Below, piece after piece: positions 8,985 through 17,490 of a stretch of 64,000 nucleotides of DNA (its first letter is position 1; each line of letters opens with the position of its first letter). The translations under genes were made by a program, and so were the position numbers. The DNA lies in the NCBI RefSeq assembly GCF_020010905.1, contig NZ_JAGJBY010000002.1, forward strand, positions 4,650,001 through 4,714,000. Direction: 5' to 3'. Origin of the DNA: Streptomyces acidiscabies (GTDB lineage: Bacteria > Actinomycetota > Actinomycetes > Streptomycetales > Streptomycetaceae). The notes under the pieces are model-generated. The model saw nothing but the letters and a program-made list of their open reading frames with translations. It was not told the origin of the DNA and did not search any database.

Positions 8985-9650
8985 ATGGACGGCACACCGC
9001 ACGTCGTCAGCGACGTCATGACGCACACCGTCGTCAGCGTCGGACGCGACGCGTCCTTCAAGGACATCGTGCGGCTGATGCGGGAGTGGCGGGTCAGCGC
9101 CCTGCCCGTGACCGAGGGGGAGGACCGGGTCGTGGGCGTCGTCTCCGAGGCGGATCTCCTGTGCAAGGAGGAGTTCCGCGACGACGACCCCGACCGGTAC
9201 ACACAGCTACGGCGCCTCAGGGACCTGGAGAAGGCGGGCGGCGTACGGGCCCGGGACCTGATGACCTCCCCGGCGCTCAGCGTCCGCGCCGACACCACGC
9301 TCGCTCAGGCCGCCCGCGTCATGGCGCGGGCCAGCGTCAAGCGCCTCCCGGTCGTGGACGCCCTCGGCCGGCTGGAGGGCATCGTCAGCCGCGCCGACCT
9401 GCTGAAGGTCTTCCTGCGCGGGGACGACAGCATCGCCGAGGAGGTCCGGCGCGAGATCGTCGCCCATCTCTTCCTCCCGCCGGCCTCCGAGCTGCGGGTC
9501 GACGTCCACGACGGTGTGGTGACCCTGGGCGGACAGATCCGCGACACCTCCCTCGTGCCGGTGGCGGCGCGGCTGGTGCGGGCGGTGGAGGGGGTCGTGG
9601 ACGTGGTGTTCGAGCTCGTGCCCGGGGAGAATAGGGCCGGTCGGCCCTAG
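8985..9650 (+). CDS. CBS-pair plus BON domain protein (Hrp1-like)
   Basis: 221 residues. A first CBS domain (about 6-62, VSDVMTHTVVSVGRDASF), a second (about 84-140, ARDLMTSPALSVRADTTL), then a BON domain (about 150-213, ELRVDVHDGVVTLGGQIRD). CBS pairs usually sense adenine nucleotides; BON domains bind membranes or other proteins. A CBS protein, Hrp1, is a hallmark DosR target in Mycobacterium tuberculosis, which agrees with the neighbouring devR-like gene. Its last codons overlap a perfect 18-bp palindrome (9632-9649), so its 3' end doubles as regulatory DNA. Confidence 0.92.
   Translation: MDGTPHVVSDVMTHTVVSVGRDASFKDIVRLMREWRVSALPVTEGEDRVVGVVSEADLLCKEEFRDDDPDRYTQLRRLRDLEKAGGVRARDLMTSPALSVRADTTLAQAARVMARASVKRLPVVDALGRLEGIVSRADLLKVFLRGDDSIAEEVRREIVAHLFLPPASELRVDVHDGVVTLGGQIRDTSLVPVAARLVRAVEGVVDVVFELVPGENRAGRP
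9632..9649. promoter_or_regulatory. Perfect 18-bp DevR-type palindrome before the regulator gene
   Basis: TAGGGCCG-GT-CGGCCCTA, centre 9640.5, overlapping the stop codon of the CBS-BON gene and 65 bases before the devR-like start codon at 9714. The position is suitable for autoregulation, as known for mycobacterial DosR. It could also act as a weak transcription-termination stem. No second site at about 22 bp was found. Confidence 0.65.
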
Positions 9651-9713
9651 TGTGCTGCGGTCCGGCTGGTGATGATCGTCCTGGGCAGCACATTCCCTCA
9701 GAGAGAGGTCGCC

Positions 9714-10415
9714 ATGGCGCAGGCGCGTACCTTCACCGAGCAGGACCCGATCCGGGTGTTCCTGCTCGACGACCACGAGGTCGTACGCCGCGGCCTGAGC
9801 GACCTGCTCGACGCCGAGCCGGACATCACGGTCGTCGGGGACGCCGGGACGGTCGAGCACGCGCTCGCGCGGGGTCCTGCGCTGCGGCCCGACGTCGCCG
9901 TCCTCGACGTCCGCCTGCCCGACGGCGACGGCATCACCGTCTGCCGCGAACTGCGTGACCGCATGCCCGCGCTGGCCTGCCTGATGCTGACGTCGTTCGA
10001 CGACGAGGACGCCCTCCTCGACGCCATCATGGCCGGGGCGTCCGGCTATGTCCTCAAGCAGATCAAGGGCTCCGACCTGGTCTCGGCGGTCCGCACGGTC
10101 GCCACCGGCCAGTCCATGCTCGACCCCGCGACCACGGCCCGCCTGATGCGCTCCCTGCGCGCCGACCCGACCGACACTCCGACCGTCCCCGACGAACTCG
10201 CGGGCCTGTCCCCGCGCGAGCGCGACATCCTCGCCCTCATCGGCGAGGGCCTCACGAACCGGGAGATCGGCAAGAAGCTGTACCTCTCCGAGAAGACGGT
10301 CAAGAACCACATCTCGCGCCTGCTGGCGAAGCTCGGGGTCCAACGGCGGGTCCAGGCAGCGGTGCTGGCCTCGCACCTGGAGCCGCCGGAGCCGCAGGAG
10401 CGCCGCAACAGGTAG
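9714..10415 (+). CDS. devR: DevR/DosR-type NarL-family response regulator
   Basis: 233 residues from the ATG at 9714 (GAGAGAGG upstream); an upstream in-frame ATG at 9669 would add 15 residues lacking family similarity. The receiver domain holds acidic residues D19-D20, phospho-acceptor D65 (VAVLDVRLPDGDG) and K115. The linker GLSPRERDILALIGEGLTN leads to a LuxR-type HTH with recognition helix EKTVKNHISRLLAKLG (193-208). The receiver start (VFLLDDHEVVRRGLSDLL), DVAVLDVRLPDG, GASGYV and recognition helix follow M. tuberculosis DosR closely, including the DNA-contact Lys, Lys and Asn (here K194, K197, N198). It probably controls the GGGCCG-N2-CGGCCC sites. The likely kinase partner is at 55834. 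Confidence 0.92.
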   Translation: MAQARTFTEQDPIRVFLLDDHEVVRRGLSDLLDAEPDITVVGDAGTVEHALARGPALRPDVAVLDVRLPDGDGITVCRELRDRMPALACLMLTSFDDEDALLDAIMAGASGYVLKQIKGSDLVSAVRTVATGQSMLDPATTARLMRSLRADPTDTPTVPDELAGLSPRERDILALIGEGLTNREIGKKLYLSEKTVKNHISRLLAKLGVQRRVQAAVLASHLEPPEPQERRNR

Positions 10416-10474
10416 GAGACGCCGGACCGTTTTCACGGGCCGACGCCGTCGTGCCACGAGGGGAAGCGACAGTC

Positions 10475-11131
10475 ATGACGGCACACGCATCGCCGGGCGG
10501 CCCCGGAGACCTGGGACACCGCCTCGCCTGGCGCCGGACCGAACTCGGTCTCAGCCGCCAGGAGATCGCCGTACGGGCTGGCATGGCGCCCGGCTACCTC
10601 GGCTATCTGGAGGAGTGGTCCGGGGCCGCCCCCGGTGCCGGGGTGCTGCGCAGGCTCGCCGACGCCCTGGAGACCACCGTCGCGGCCCTCACCGGCGCCG
10701 CCGCCGGACGTCCCGCAGGTCTCGGCCGGGCCCGCCGCACGCACCTCGTGAAGCTGACGCCGGCCGAGTGCCGCGTCCTGCTCGCCACGCACGGCGTGGG
10801 ACGCCTCGCCGTGCCCACCGTCGAGGGCCCTCTCGTCGTGCCCGTCAACTACGGCGTCGTCGCCGGCGCCGTCGTCTACCGCACCGCCCCCGGCACGGTC
10901 CCCGCCCAGGCCGACGGCTGCCGGGTGGCCCTGGAGGCCGACCGGATCGACGAGGCGTTCAGCCGGGGCTGGAGCGTCCTCGTCCGGGGGTACGCGCGCC
11001 GCGTCACCGACCCCGCCGAAGCGCTCCGGCTCACGGAGACGGCCCACAGCGAACCCTGGGCGGGCGGCCCGCGCGAACTGTGGCTGCGCATCGAACCCCT
11101 CGCCCTCACCGGCCGCCGCATCGTGGGCTGA
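10475..11131 (+). CDS. XRE-type HTH fused to pyridoxamine-oxidase-like (PPOX) domain
   Basis: 218 residues, start ATG at 10475 with GAGGGGAA upstream. Residues ~8-68 form a Cro/CI-type HTH (LGHRLAWRRTELGLSRQEIAVRAG). Residues ~90-215 form a split-barrel flavin-type domain (LLATHGVGRLAVPTVEGPLVVPVNYGVV). PPOX proteins are found in the M. tuberculosis DosR regulon, but the N-terminal HTH fusion is the actinomycete variant and suggests redox or flavin-dependent gene control. Ligand and DNA target are unknown. It follows devR by 59 bases on the same strand. Confidence 0.88.
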   Translation: MTAHASPGGPGDLGHRLAWRRTELGLSRQEIAVRAGMAPGYLGYLEEWSGAAPGAGVLRRLADALETTVAALTGAAAGRPAGLGRARRTHLVKLTPAECRVLLATHGVGRLAVPTVEGPLVVPVNYGVVAGAVVYRTAPGTVPAQADGCRVALEADRIDEAFSRGWSVLVRGYARRVTDPAEALRLTETAHSEPWAGGPRELWLRIEPLALTGRRIVG

Positions 11132-11133
11132 CG

Positions 11134-11169
11134 GGGCCGACCGGCCCGCCACAAGGGGCCGTCCGGCGC
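11134..11169. promoter_or_regulatory. Pair of DevR-type palindromes
   Basis: The first site, 11134-11147, is a perfect GGGCCG-AC-CGGCCC. The second, 11156-11169, is GGGCCG-TC-CGGCGC. Centres are 22 bp apart. The pair lies about 100 bases before the universal stress gene starting at 11268 and directly after the stop of the HTH-PPOX gene. Confidence 0.7.
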
Positions 11170-11267
11170 GCCGGAGGGTTCCTGAGGCCCCTGCCCCCCC
11201 GCGCCGGTACGGGACCAGCATCGCTTCGGAGCGGCGGTACCGACCACCGCGGGGAAGGGGACGGGCC

Positions 11268-12089
11268 ATGACTCGCCAGAACGTCGTCGTCGGCGTGGAC
11301 GGTTCACCGGGCGCCGTACGCGCGCTGGACCGCGCCGCCGAGGAAGCCGTACGCCGCGGCACCGCGCTGCGCGTCGTGTACGCCGTGCGCGACCGGGACG
11401 AGGCGGGGCCGGTACTGGCCTCCGCCGTCACGCGCACGCGCCTGCGGTGGCCGGGGCTGCCGGTCGTCGCCGACGCCGTGGTCGGCGGGGCGGTGGAGGT
11501 GCTCGCCCGTGAGAGCGGGGGCGCGGACCTCACGGTCGTCGGCACCCGGGGGCTGGGACCCGTCGCCGGTCTCCTCGCCGGGTCCGTGAGCCTCAGGCTC
11601 GCCGCGCGGGCGCACGGTCCGCTGCTCGTCGTACGCGACGACCGGCCCCGCGACCCCACCTCCGACGGGCGTCCGGTGGTGCTCGGCCTGCGGGGCGACG
11701 CCGACGACGAGGCGGCCGTCTACGCCTTCCAGGAGGCCGAGCGCCGGCAGGCACCGCTGCGCGTCCTGCACGCCATGGCCCACCACCGCGTCGCTCCCGA
11801 GATGCCCTCGCCGATCCCCGCGACCAGCCCCGGCCAGCGGCGCCGGGCACAGGACGAACGGGCCGAGCGGGCCGTGCCCCGGTTCGGCGTCGCACGGCTG
11901 CGGGAGCAGCACCCCCACGTACCGGTCGAGATCCGCGCCGTGGACACCGACCCCGCGCACGCCCTCCTGGAGGCGGGCCGGGAGGCGGCCGTCGTCGTCA
12001 TCGGCGCCCACCGGCACTCCGGCCCGGTCCTGCACACCCTGCTGTCGCGCTCCCACTGTCCCGTGGTGCTGGTGCCGACCGGCGAGTGA
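11268..12089 (+). CDS. Universal stress protein, two UspA domains
   Basis: 273 residues, start ATG at 11268 after GGGGAAGGGGACGGGCC. The first UspA domain (NVVVGVDGSPGAVRALDRAA to ~125) keeps GTRGLGPVAGLLAGSVS; the second (from VVLGLRGDADDEAAVYAF) keeps only part of the ATP loop (IGAHRHSGPVLHTLLSRS). The second domain may therefore not bind nucleotide. It is transcribed from its own palindrome pair upstream and followed after 87 bases by the GAF regulator gene. Confidence 0.92.
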   Translation: MTRQNVVVGVDGSPGAVRALDRAAEEAVRRGTALRVVYAVRDRDEAGPVLASAVTRTRLRWPGLPVVADAVVGGAVEVLARESGGADLTVVGTRGLGPVAGLLAGSVSLRLAARAHGPLLVVRDDRPRDPTSDGRPVVLGLRGDADDEAAVYAFQEAERRQAPLRVLHAMAHHRVAPEMPSPIPATSPGQRRRAQDERAERAVPRFGVARLREQHPHVPVEIRAVDTDPAHALLEAGREAAVVVIGAHRHSGPVLHTLLSRSHCPVVLVPTGE

Positions 12090-12091
12090 GC

Positions 12092-12107
12092 GGGGACCTT
12101 CGGCCCC
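12092..12107. promoter_or_regulatory. Degenerate DevR-like site
   Basis: GGGGACC-TT-CGGCCCC between the usp gene and the GAF gene at 12177. The right half matches the consensus and the left half has two mismatches. It is single, so this is a weak candidate. Confidence 0.3.
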
Positions 12108-12176
12108 TGGAGGTGTCGCCAGGCCGGCACGAGGCTGACGCGACCACCGCAGGACGCCGCACAGGAGGTGTGTGCC

Positions 12177-13364
12177 ATGCAGTCCCCCCGCACCGCCCCG
12201 GTCCGCCCCCTGGTGGCCGACTCGTGGGCCCGCTGCACGGTGCGCGGCGTCCACGCCGACGGCCTCCCGCCGCTGTGCGGAGCCTTCGCCGACCTCGACG
12301 ACCGGCGGCGCGACCACCCGCTGGCCGCCGCGCTGCCGCTCCTGCGCGACCTGCTCGGCCGGGGAGCCGCCGACGACGGGCACGTCTTCGCGGTCACCGA
12401 CACGGAGGGCACCCTCCTGTGGGTCGAGGGGGACCCGGCGGCCCTGCGCCGCGCCGAGCGGATGCGGTTCGTCGAGGGCGCCCGGTGGGCGGAACGGCTC
12501 GCCGGGACCAACGCCCCCGGCACCGCCCTGGAACTCGGCAGGGCGGTCCAGATCGTGACCGGCGAGCACTACGGCTCCGCCGTCCACGCCTGGTCGTGCG
12601 CCGCCGCACCCGTGCGCGACCCCCGCACCGGCCTGGTACTCGGAGCGGTGGACCTCTCCGGCGGCCCCAGCATCGCCACACCCCCGGCCCTGGCCGCGGT
12701 GCGCGCGGCGGCGCTGGCCGCGCAGGCGGTACTCCCGCCGACCCGGGCCGCCCCGGGTGGCGTACGGCTGCGGGCGCTGGCCCGGGACAGCGCCGTGCTG
12801 GAACACGCCGGACGGGTGCACCGGCTCAGTCCCCGGCACAGCGAGATCGTGGTGACGCTGGCCCTGGAGGGCCGGGGGGTGACCGGGGACCGGCTCGCGG
12901 TGGACCTCTCGGAGCACGAGATACCGCCCTCGACGCTGCGCGCCGAACTGACCCGGCTGCGCGCGGTGCTCGGCCCCGGCCTCCTGGGCTCCCGGCCCTA
13001 CGCACTGCTGGTGCCGGTGCGCACCGACTACGACGAGGTGGCCGGTCTGCTCGCCGAAGGGCGGGCCGACGCGGCCCTCGCCCGCTACCCGGGCCCGCTG
13101 CTGCCGCGCTCCGAGGCGCCCCTCGTCGTCGCCCACCGGACGTCCCTGGAACAGCAGTTGCGCGGCGCCGTCCTGGCCGGCGGCGCCGTGCCGCTGCGCC
13201 GCTGGGTCACCTCCGAATGGGGCACCGACGACACGTCCGCGTGGACCGCCCTCGCCCGCCTCCTGCCCGGCGGTTCACCGCAGCGCGCCGCCGCCGCGGC
13301 CCGCGCCCGGCACCTCGAAGGGGCCGTCGCGGATGCAGCGCGGTTGCAGCGTTGCCGCTCCTAA
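12177..13364 (+). CDS. GAF-domain regulator with C-terminal winged-helix-like region
   Basis: 395 residues from the ATG at 12177, 8 bases after AGGAGG; a GTG at 12168 overlaps that site. The N-terminal ~190 residues begin RPLVADSWARC and continue as a GAF fold (HVFAVTDTEGTLLWVEG, then GTNAPGTALELGRAVQI and SAVHAWSCAAAPVRDPRTG), as in AcoR-like sensors. The C-terminal part, RLSPRHSEIVVTLALEGRG with STLRAELTRLRAVLG, looks like a winged helix, not the AAA/Fis module of true AcoR proteins. It lies 46 bases before an aldehyde dehydrogenase gene and is a good candidate to control the aldehyde/alcohol dehydrogenase operon. Confidence 0.8.
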   Translation: MQSPRTAPVRPLVADSWARCTVRGVHADGLPPLCGAFADLDDRRRDHPLAAALPLLRDLLGRGAADDGHVFAVTDTEGTLLWVEGDPAALRRAERMRFVEGARWAERLAGTNAPGTALELGRAVQIVTGEHYGSAVHAWSCAAAPVRDPRTGLVLGAVDLSGGPSIATPPALAAVRAAALAAQAVLPPTRAAPGGVRLRALARDSAVLEHAGRVHRLSPRHSEIVVTLALEGRGVTGDRLAVDLSEHEIPPSTLRAELTRLRAVLGPGLLGSRPYALLVPVRTDYDEVAGLLAEGRADAALARYPGPLLPRSEAPLVVAHRTSLEQQLRGAVLAGGAVPLRRWVTSEWGTDDTSAWTALARLLPGGSPQRAAAAARARHLEGAVADAARLQRCRS

Positions 13365-13410
13365 CGTGCCGTACATCAGCCCGACCGTCGTCACCGGAAA
13401 GGGGACGAAC

Positions 13411-14931
13411 ATGAAGTACGAGCCTCCGGGCGCGCCGGGCAGTCCCGTCGACGTCGCGCCCCGCTACGAGAACTTCATCGGCGGCAAATGGCTGCCGCCC
13501 ACCACCGGCCGGTACACACCGAACCTGTGCCCCGCCACCGCCCGCCCGATCTGCGAGGTCCCGAAGTCCGGACCCCAGGACATCGAACTCGCCCTGGACG
13601 CCGCGCACGCGGCGAAGGACACCTGGAGCGAGGCCACCACGGCCCAGCGGGCCGCCGTGCTCAACAAGGTCGCCGACGCCATCGACGCCCACCGCGAGGA
13701 ACTCGCGGTCGCCGAGAGCTGGGAGAACGGCAAGCCGGTCCGCGAGACCCTCGCCGCCGACATCCCGCTCGCCGCCGACCACTTCCGCTACTTCGCCGCG
13801 GCGATCCGCGCGCAGGAGAGCGAGATCACCGAGATCGACAAGGAGACCATCGCCTACCACTTCCACGAACCGCTGGGCGTGGTCGGCCAGATCATCCCGT
13901 TCAACTTCCCGCTGCTGATGGCCGCGTGGAAGCTCGCCCCGGCGCTCGCCGCCGGCAACTGCTCCGTCATCAAGCCGGCCTCGCCGACCCCGTGGTCGAT
14001 CCTCAAGCTGATGGAGGTCGTCGGGGACATCCTCCCGCCGGGTGTCCTCAACGTCGTCAACGGCCCCGGCGCCGAGATCGGCAAGGCGCTCGCCACGAAC
14101 AAGCGCATCGCCAAGGTCGCCTTCACCGGCGAGACCACCACCGGGCGCCTGATCATGCAGTACGCGTCCCAGAACATCATCCCGGTCACCCTGGAACTGG
14201 GCGGCAAGTCGCCGAACATCTTCTTCGACGACGTGGCGGCGGCCGACGACGACTTCCTGAACAAGGCCGTCGAGGGCCTGGTGCTCTACGCGTTCAACAA
14301 GGGCGAGGTCTGCACCGCCCCCTCCCGCGCCCTGATCCAGGAGAACATCTACGAGGAGTTCATGGCCCGCTGCCTGGAGCGCATCCGAGCCGTCCGACAG
14401 GGCGACCCCCTCGACACCGACACCATGATGGGACCCCAGGTCTCCAAGCAGCAGATCGACAAGATCGCCTCCTACGTCGACATCGGCCTGAAGGAGGGCG
14501 CCGAACTGCTCGTCGGAGGCCACCGCGCCGACATCGGCGGACCGTTCACGGACGGCTACTTCTTCGAGCCGACCGTCCTCAGGGGCCACAACCGGATGCG
14601 GGTCTTCCAGGAGGAGATCTTCGGGCCCGTCCTCTCGGTCACCACCTTCAAGGACGAGGCCGACGCCCTCGCCCTCGCCAACGACACGCTCTACGGCCTC
14701 GGCGCCGGCGTGTGGACCCGCGACGGCGCCCGCGCCTACCGCATGGGCCGCGCGATCAGGGCCGGCCGGGTCTGGACCAACTGCTACCACCAGTACCCCG
14801 CCGGTGCCGCCTTCGGCGGCTACAAGGTCTCCGGCATCGGCCGCGAGACCCACAAGATGATGCTCGACCACTACAGCCAGACCAAGAACCTGCTGGTCAG
14901 CTACGGCACCAAGCCCCTCGGGCTGTTCTAG
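13411..14931 (+). CDS. NAD-dependent aldehyde dehydrogenase (ExaC/acetaldehyde type)
   Basis: 506 residues, start ATG at 13411 (GGAAAGGGG upstream). It oxidises an aldehyde to the acid with NAD; similarity to ExaC-type enzymes favours acetaldehyde and other short aldehydes. The cofactor site is PFNFPLLMAAWKLAPALAAGN, the general base is Glu262 in LELGGKSPN, and the catalytic nucleophile is Cys301 in NKGEVCTAPSR. It heads a plus-strand operon with DUF779 (9 bases downstream) and a zinc alcohol dehydrogenase, a common actinobacterial arrangement. Confidence 0.94.
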   Translation: MKYEPPGAPGSPVDVAPRYENFIGGKWLPPTTGRYTPNLCPATARPICEVPKSGPQDIELALDAAHAAKDTWSEATTAQRAAVLNKVADAIDAHREELAVAESWENGKPVRETLAADIPLAADHFRYFAAAIRAQESEITEIDKETIAYHFHEPLGVVGQIIPFNFPLLMAAWKLAPALAAGNCSVIKPASPTPWSILKLMEVVGDILPPGVLNVVNGPGAEIGKALATNKRIAKVAFTGETTTGRLIMQYASQNIIPVTLELGGKSPNIFFDDVAAADDDFLNKAVEGLVLYAFNKGEVCTAPSRALIQENIYEEFMARCLERIRAVRQGDPLDTDTMMGPQVSKQQIDKIASYVDIGLKEGAELLVGGHRADIGGPFTDGYFFEPTVLRGHNRMRVFQEEIFGPVLSVTTFKDEADALALANDTLYGLGAGVWTRDGARAYRMGRAIRAGRVWTNCYHQYPAGAAFGGYKVSGIGRETHKMMLDHYSQTKNLLVSYGTKPLGLF

Positions 14932-14940
14932 GAGGCACCC

Positions 14941-15303
14941 GTGGAACCGCGCCCCGGCACCGTCGGACGCGTCACGGCCACCCGCGCGGCGCGCAGGGCG
15001 ATCGCGGCCCTGCGCGCCGCCCAGGGCGCACCGGTGATGTTCGTCCAGTCCGCGGGCTGCTGCGACGGCAGCGACCCGATGTGCTTCCAGGGCGGCGAAT
15101 TCGCCCTGGGAGACGGCGACATGCTCATCGGCGTCGTGGAGGGCTGCACCTTCCACATGGACGCCGACCAGTACGAGGCCCTCGGCCGCCCCGTCTTCGT
15201 CCTGGACGTCGAACCGGGCACGCCGGGCGGCTTCTCCCTCGCGGCCGGGGAGGGGCTGCACTTCGTGACCCGGGCCGAACCGTCCCGGACCAGAGCGAGT
15301 TGA
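14941..15303 (+). CDS. DUF779 family protein
   Basis: 120 residues from the GTG at 14941 with AGGAGG 6 bases upstream. The family is small, cysteine-containing and almost always encoded beside ExaC-type aldehyde dehydrogenases; its biochemical role is not established. Here SAGCCDGSDPMCF (about 38-50) supplies three cysteines that could bind metal, and the chain later has GCTFHMDADQYEAL. It is tightly spaced between the aldehyde and alcohol dehydrogenase genes, so an accessory role for one of them is inferred. Confidence 0.9.
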   Translation: MEPRPGTVGRVTATRAARRAIAALRAAQGAPVMFVQSAGCCDGSDPMCFQGGEFALGDGDMLIGVVEGCTFHMDADQYEALGRPVFVLDVEPGTPGGFSLAAGEGLHFVTRAEPSRTRAS

Positions 15304-15315
15304 GGAGCGCACGCC

Positions 15316-16329
15316 ATGAAGGCAGCGGTAGTCACCGACTTCGGCAAACCCCTGGAGATCCAGGACCGGTCCGTCCCCGAACCCGGCCCCGGCCAGGTCC
15401 TCGTGGAGATGGAGGCGTCCGGACTCTGCCACACCGACATCCACGCCGCCCACGGCGACTGGCCCGTCAAACCCACCCCGCCGTTCGTCCCCGGCCACGA
15501 GGGCGTCGGCACCGTCCGCGCCACCGGCCCCGGCGTCCCCGCCGGCCTGACCGGCACCCGGGTCGCCGTCCCCTGGCTCGGCTCCTCCTGCGGCGCCTGC
15601 CGGCACTGCCTCTCCGGCTGGGAGACCCTGTGCGCATCCCAGGTCAACACCGGCTACTCCGTCGACGGCTGCTACGCCGAGTACGCCGTCGCCGACGCGG
15701 GCGCCGTCGTCCGCGTGCCCGACGGCGTGACCTCCTTCGACGCGGCCCCCCTGACCTGTGCCGGCGTCACCACGTACAAGGCGGTCAAGGTCGCCCGCGT
15801 CACCCCGGCCGAGCGGGTCGCCGTCTTCGGCATCGGGGGCCTCGGCCATCTCGCGCTCCAGTACGCGCGCCTGGTCGGCGGATTCGTCACCGCCGTCGAC
15901 CTCGAACCCGGCAAACTCGGCCTCGCCCACCGCCTCGGCGCCGACCGGACCGTCAACGCCCGCACCCACGACCCGGTCCAGGAGATCAGGAAGGCCGGCG
16001 GCGCCGACGTCGCGATCGTGCTCGCCGCCGCCCCCGAGGCATTCGAGCAGGCGTACCGGTCCCTCAACCGCGGCGGACGGCTCGTCATGGTCGCGCTGCC
16101 CGCCGACGACGCGGCGATCCGGGTACCGGTCTTCGAGACCGTGCTCGGCGGGATCTCCGTCATCGGCTCCATCGTCGGCACCCGCCAGGACCTCACCGAG
16201 GTGTTCGCGCTGCACGCCGCCGGACGCACCCAGGTCATCGCCGAACCCCGGCGCCTGGAGCAGGTCAACGAATCCTTCGACGAGGTCCTCGGCGGCCGGG
16301 CCGAGGCACGGCTCGTCTTCGAGTTCTGA
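15316..16329 (+). CDS. adhP: Zinc-dependent alcohol dehydrogenase (AdhP type)
   Basis: 337 residues of the medium-chain dehydrogenase family. It interconverts alcohols and aldehydes with NAD(H). Catalytic zinc ligands are in GLCHTDIHAAHGDW and GHEGVG; the structural zinc site is CGACRHCLSGWETLC (about 94-108). The nucleotide-binding motif is VFGIGGLGHLALQYA. It sits 12 bases after DUF779. With the aldehyde dehydrogenase it could run in either direction: ethanol use when oxygen is present, or disposal of reducing power when oxygen is scarce. Confidence 0.94.
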   Translation: MKAAVVTDFGKPLEIQDRSVPEPGPGQVLVEMEASGLCHTDIHAAHGDWPVKPTPPFVPGHEGVGTVRATGPGVPAGLTGTRVAVPWLGSSCGACRHCLSGWETLCASQVNTGYSVDGCYAEYAVADAGAVVRVPDGVTSFDAAPLTCAGVTTYKAVKVARVTPAERVAVFGIGGLGHLALQYARLVGGFVTAVDLEPGKLGLAHRLGADRTVNARTHDPVQEIRKAGGADVAIVLAAAPEAFEQAYRSLNRGGRLVMVALPADDAAIRVPVFETVLGGISVIGSIVGTRQDLTEVFALHAAGRTQVIAEPRRLEQVNESFDEVLGGRAEARLVFEF

Positions 16330-16334
16330 CAGCG

Positions 16335-16361
16335 CCGGGGCCCGGCGGTCCCGGGCCCCGG
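16335..16361 (+). terminator. Strong hairpin between adhP and pntAA
   Basis: Two perfectly complementary 10-base arms, CCGGGGCCCG at 16335-16344 and its complement at 16352-16361, enclose a 7-base loop. There is no T-tract. It begins 5 bases after the adhP stop and ends 16 bases before the pntAA start, so it may attenuate rather than end transcription into the transhydrogenase genes, or stabilise the upstream mRNA. Confidence 0.6.
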
Positions 16362-16377
16362 AGAAAGGCAGCAGACC

Positions 16378-17490
16378 ATGGCCATCACCGTGGGCGCTCT
16401 GCGGGAACGGGCACCCGGCGAACGCCGTGTCGCCCTCGTCCCCGAGACCGTCACCCGGCTGCGCGAGGCGGGCATCGACGTCCTGATCGAGACCGGAGCG
16501 GGCTCCGGCGCCTGGTTCACCGACGCCGACTACACCGCCGCCGGCGCCGAGGCCGTCGCGCCCGGCGACCTGTACGCGCGAGCCGACGCCGTGCTGTGCG
16601 TGGGACCCCCGGACGCGGAGAGCGCCGCTTCCCTGCGCGAAGGACAGACCCTGATCGGCCTGCTGGAACCGGCCCGCCACCCCGAGCTGATGGCGGACCT
16701 GCGCCGACGGGGCGTGCACCCGGTCAGCCTCGACCTGCTGCCGCGCACCCTCAGCCGCGCCCAGGCGATGGACGCCCTCACCTCGCAGGCCAACGTCGCC
16801 GGCTACAAGGCGGCCCTCGTCGCCGCCGAGACCTACGACCGCTTCTTCCCGATGCTGACCACCGCGGCGGGCACCATGCGCCCGGCGCAGGTCCTCGTCC
16901 TCGGCGCCGGTGTCGCCGGGCTCCAGGCCATCGCCACCGCCCGCCGCCTCGGCGCCGTCGTCACGGCGTACGACGTACGCCCCGCATCCCGAGGGGAGGT
17001 GGAGTCACTGGGCGCCCGGTTCCTCGACGTCCAGAGCCCGCCCGACGAGGAACCGGGCACCGGACACGGGGGCTACGCGCGGGAGCTGACCCCCCAGGAG
17101 CAGGAGGCCCAGCGCGCCGCCCTCGACGAGCACATCGCCCGCTGCGACGTCGTCGTCACCACCGCGCAGGTACCCGGCCGACGCCCGCCGCTCCTGGTCA
17201 CCCGGGACGTGCTGCGGCGGATGCGGCCCGGCTCGGTCGTCGTCGACCTCGCCGCGAGCGAACTCGGCGGCAACGTCGAGGGCTCCGAACCCGACAAGAC
17301 GGACGTCCTGGCGGGCGGCGTCACCGTGATCGGCGCCGGCCGGCTGCCGTCCGCGACGGCCACCGCCGCCTCCACGGCCTACGCCCGCAACCTCCTCGCC
17401 CTCCTGCGCCACCTGGTGCGGGACGGCGAACTCGTCCTCGACCCGGCTGACGAGATCACCGCGGCCCTGACGGGAGGCGGACCGTCGTGA
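16378..17490 (+). CDS. pntAA: NAD(P) transhydrogenase subunit alpha part 1
   Basis: 370 residues, the NAD(H)-binding domain I of the proton-translocating transhydrogenase. The N-terminus ITVGALRERAPGERRVALVPETV is family-typical. The Rossmann motif is VLGAGVAGLQAIATARRLGAVVTAYDVRP near residue 180, and GSVVVDLAASELGGNVEGS lies near the end. The stop overlaps the next gene's GTG start by 4 bases. Together with the next two genes it makes the three-subunit enzyme that exchanges hydride between NADH and NADP using the proton gradient. Confidence 0.95.
   Translation: MAITVGALRERAPGERRVALVPETVTRLREAGIDVLIETGAGSGAWFTDADYTAAGAEAVAPGDLYARADAVLCVGPPDAESAASLREGQTLIGLLEPARHPELMADLRRRGVHPVSLDLLPRTLSRAQAMDALTSQANVAGYKAALVAAETYDRFFPMLTTAAGTMRPAQVLVLGAGVAGLQAIATARRLGAVVTAYDVRPASRGEVESLGARFLDVQSPPDEEPGTGHGGYARELTPQEQEAQRAALDEHIARCDVVVTTAQVPGRRPPLLVTRDVLRRMRPGSVVVDLAASELGGNVEGSEPDKTDVLAGGVTVIGAGRLPSATATAASTAYARNLLALLRHLVRDGELVLDPADEITAALTGGGPS

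Noticed and set aside
13488..17450. 1320-codon plus-strand open frame across the dehydrogenase and pnt genes
   Set aside because: Shifted frame of four clear genes; composition is typical of a GC shadow.
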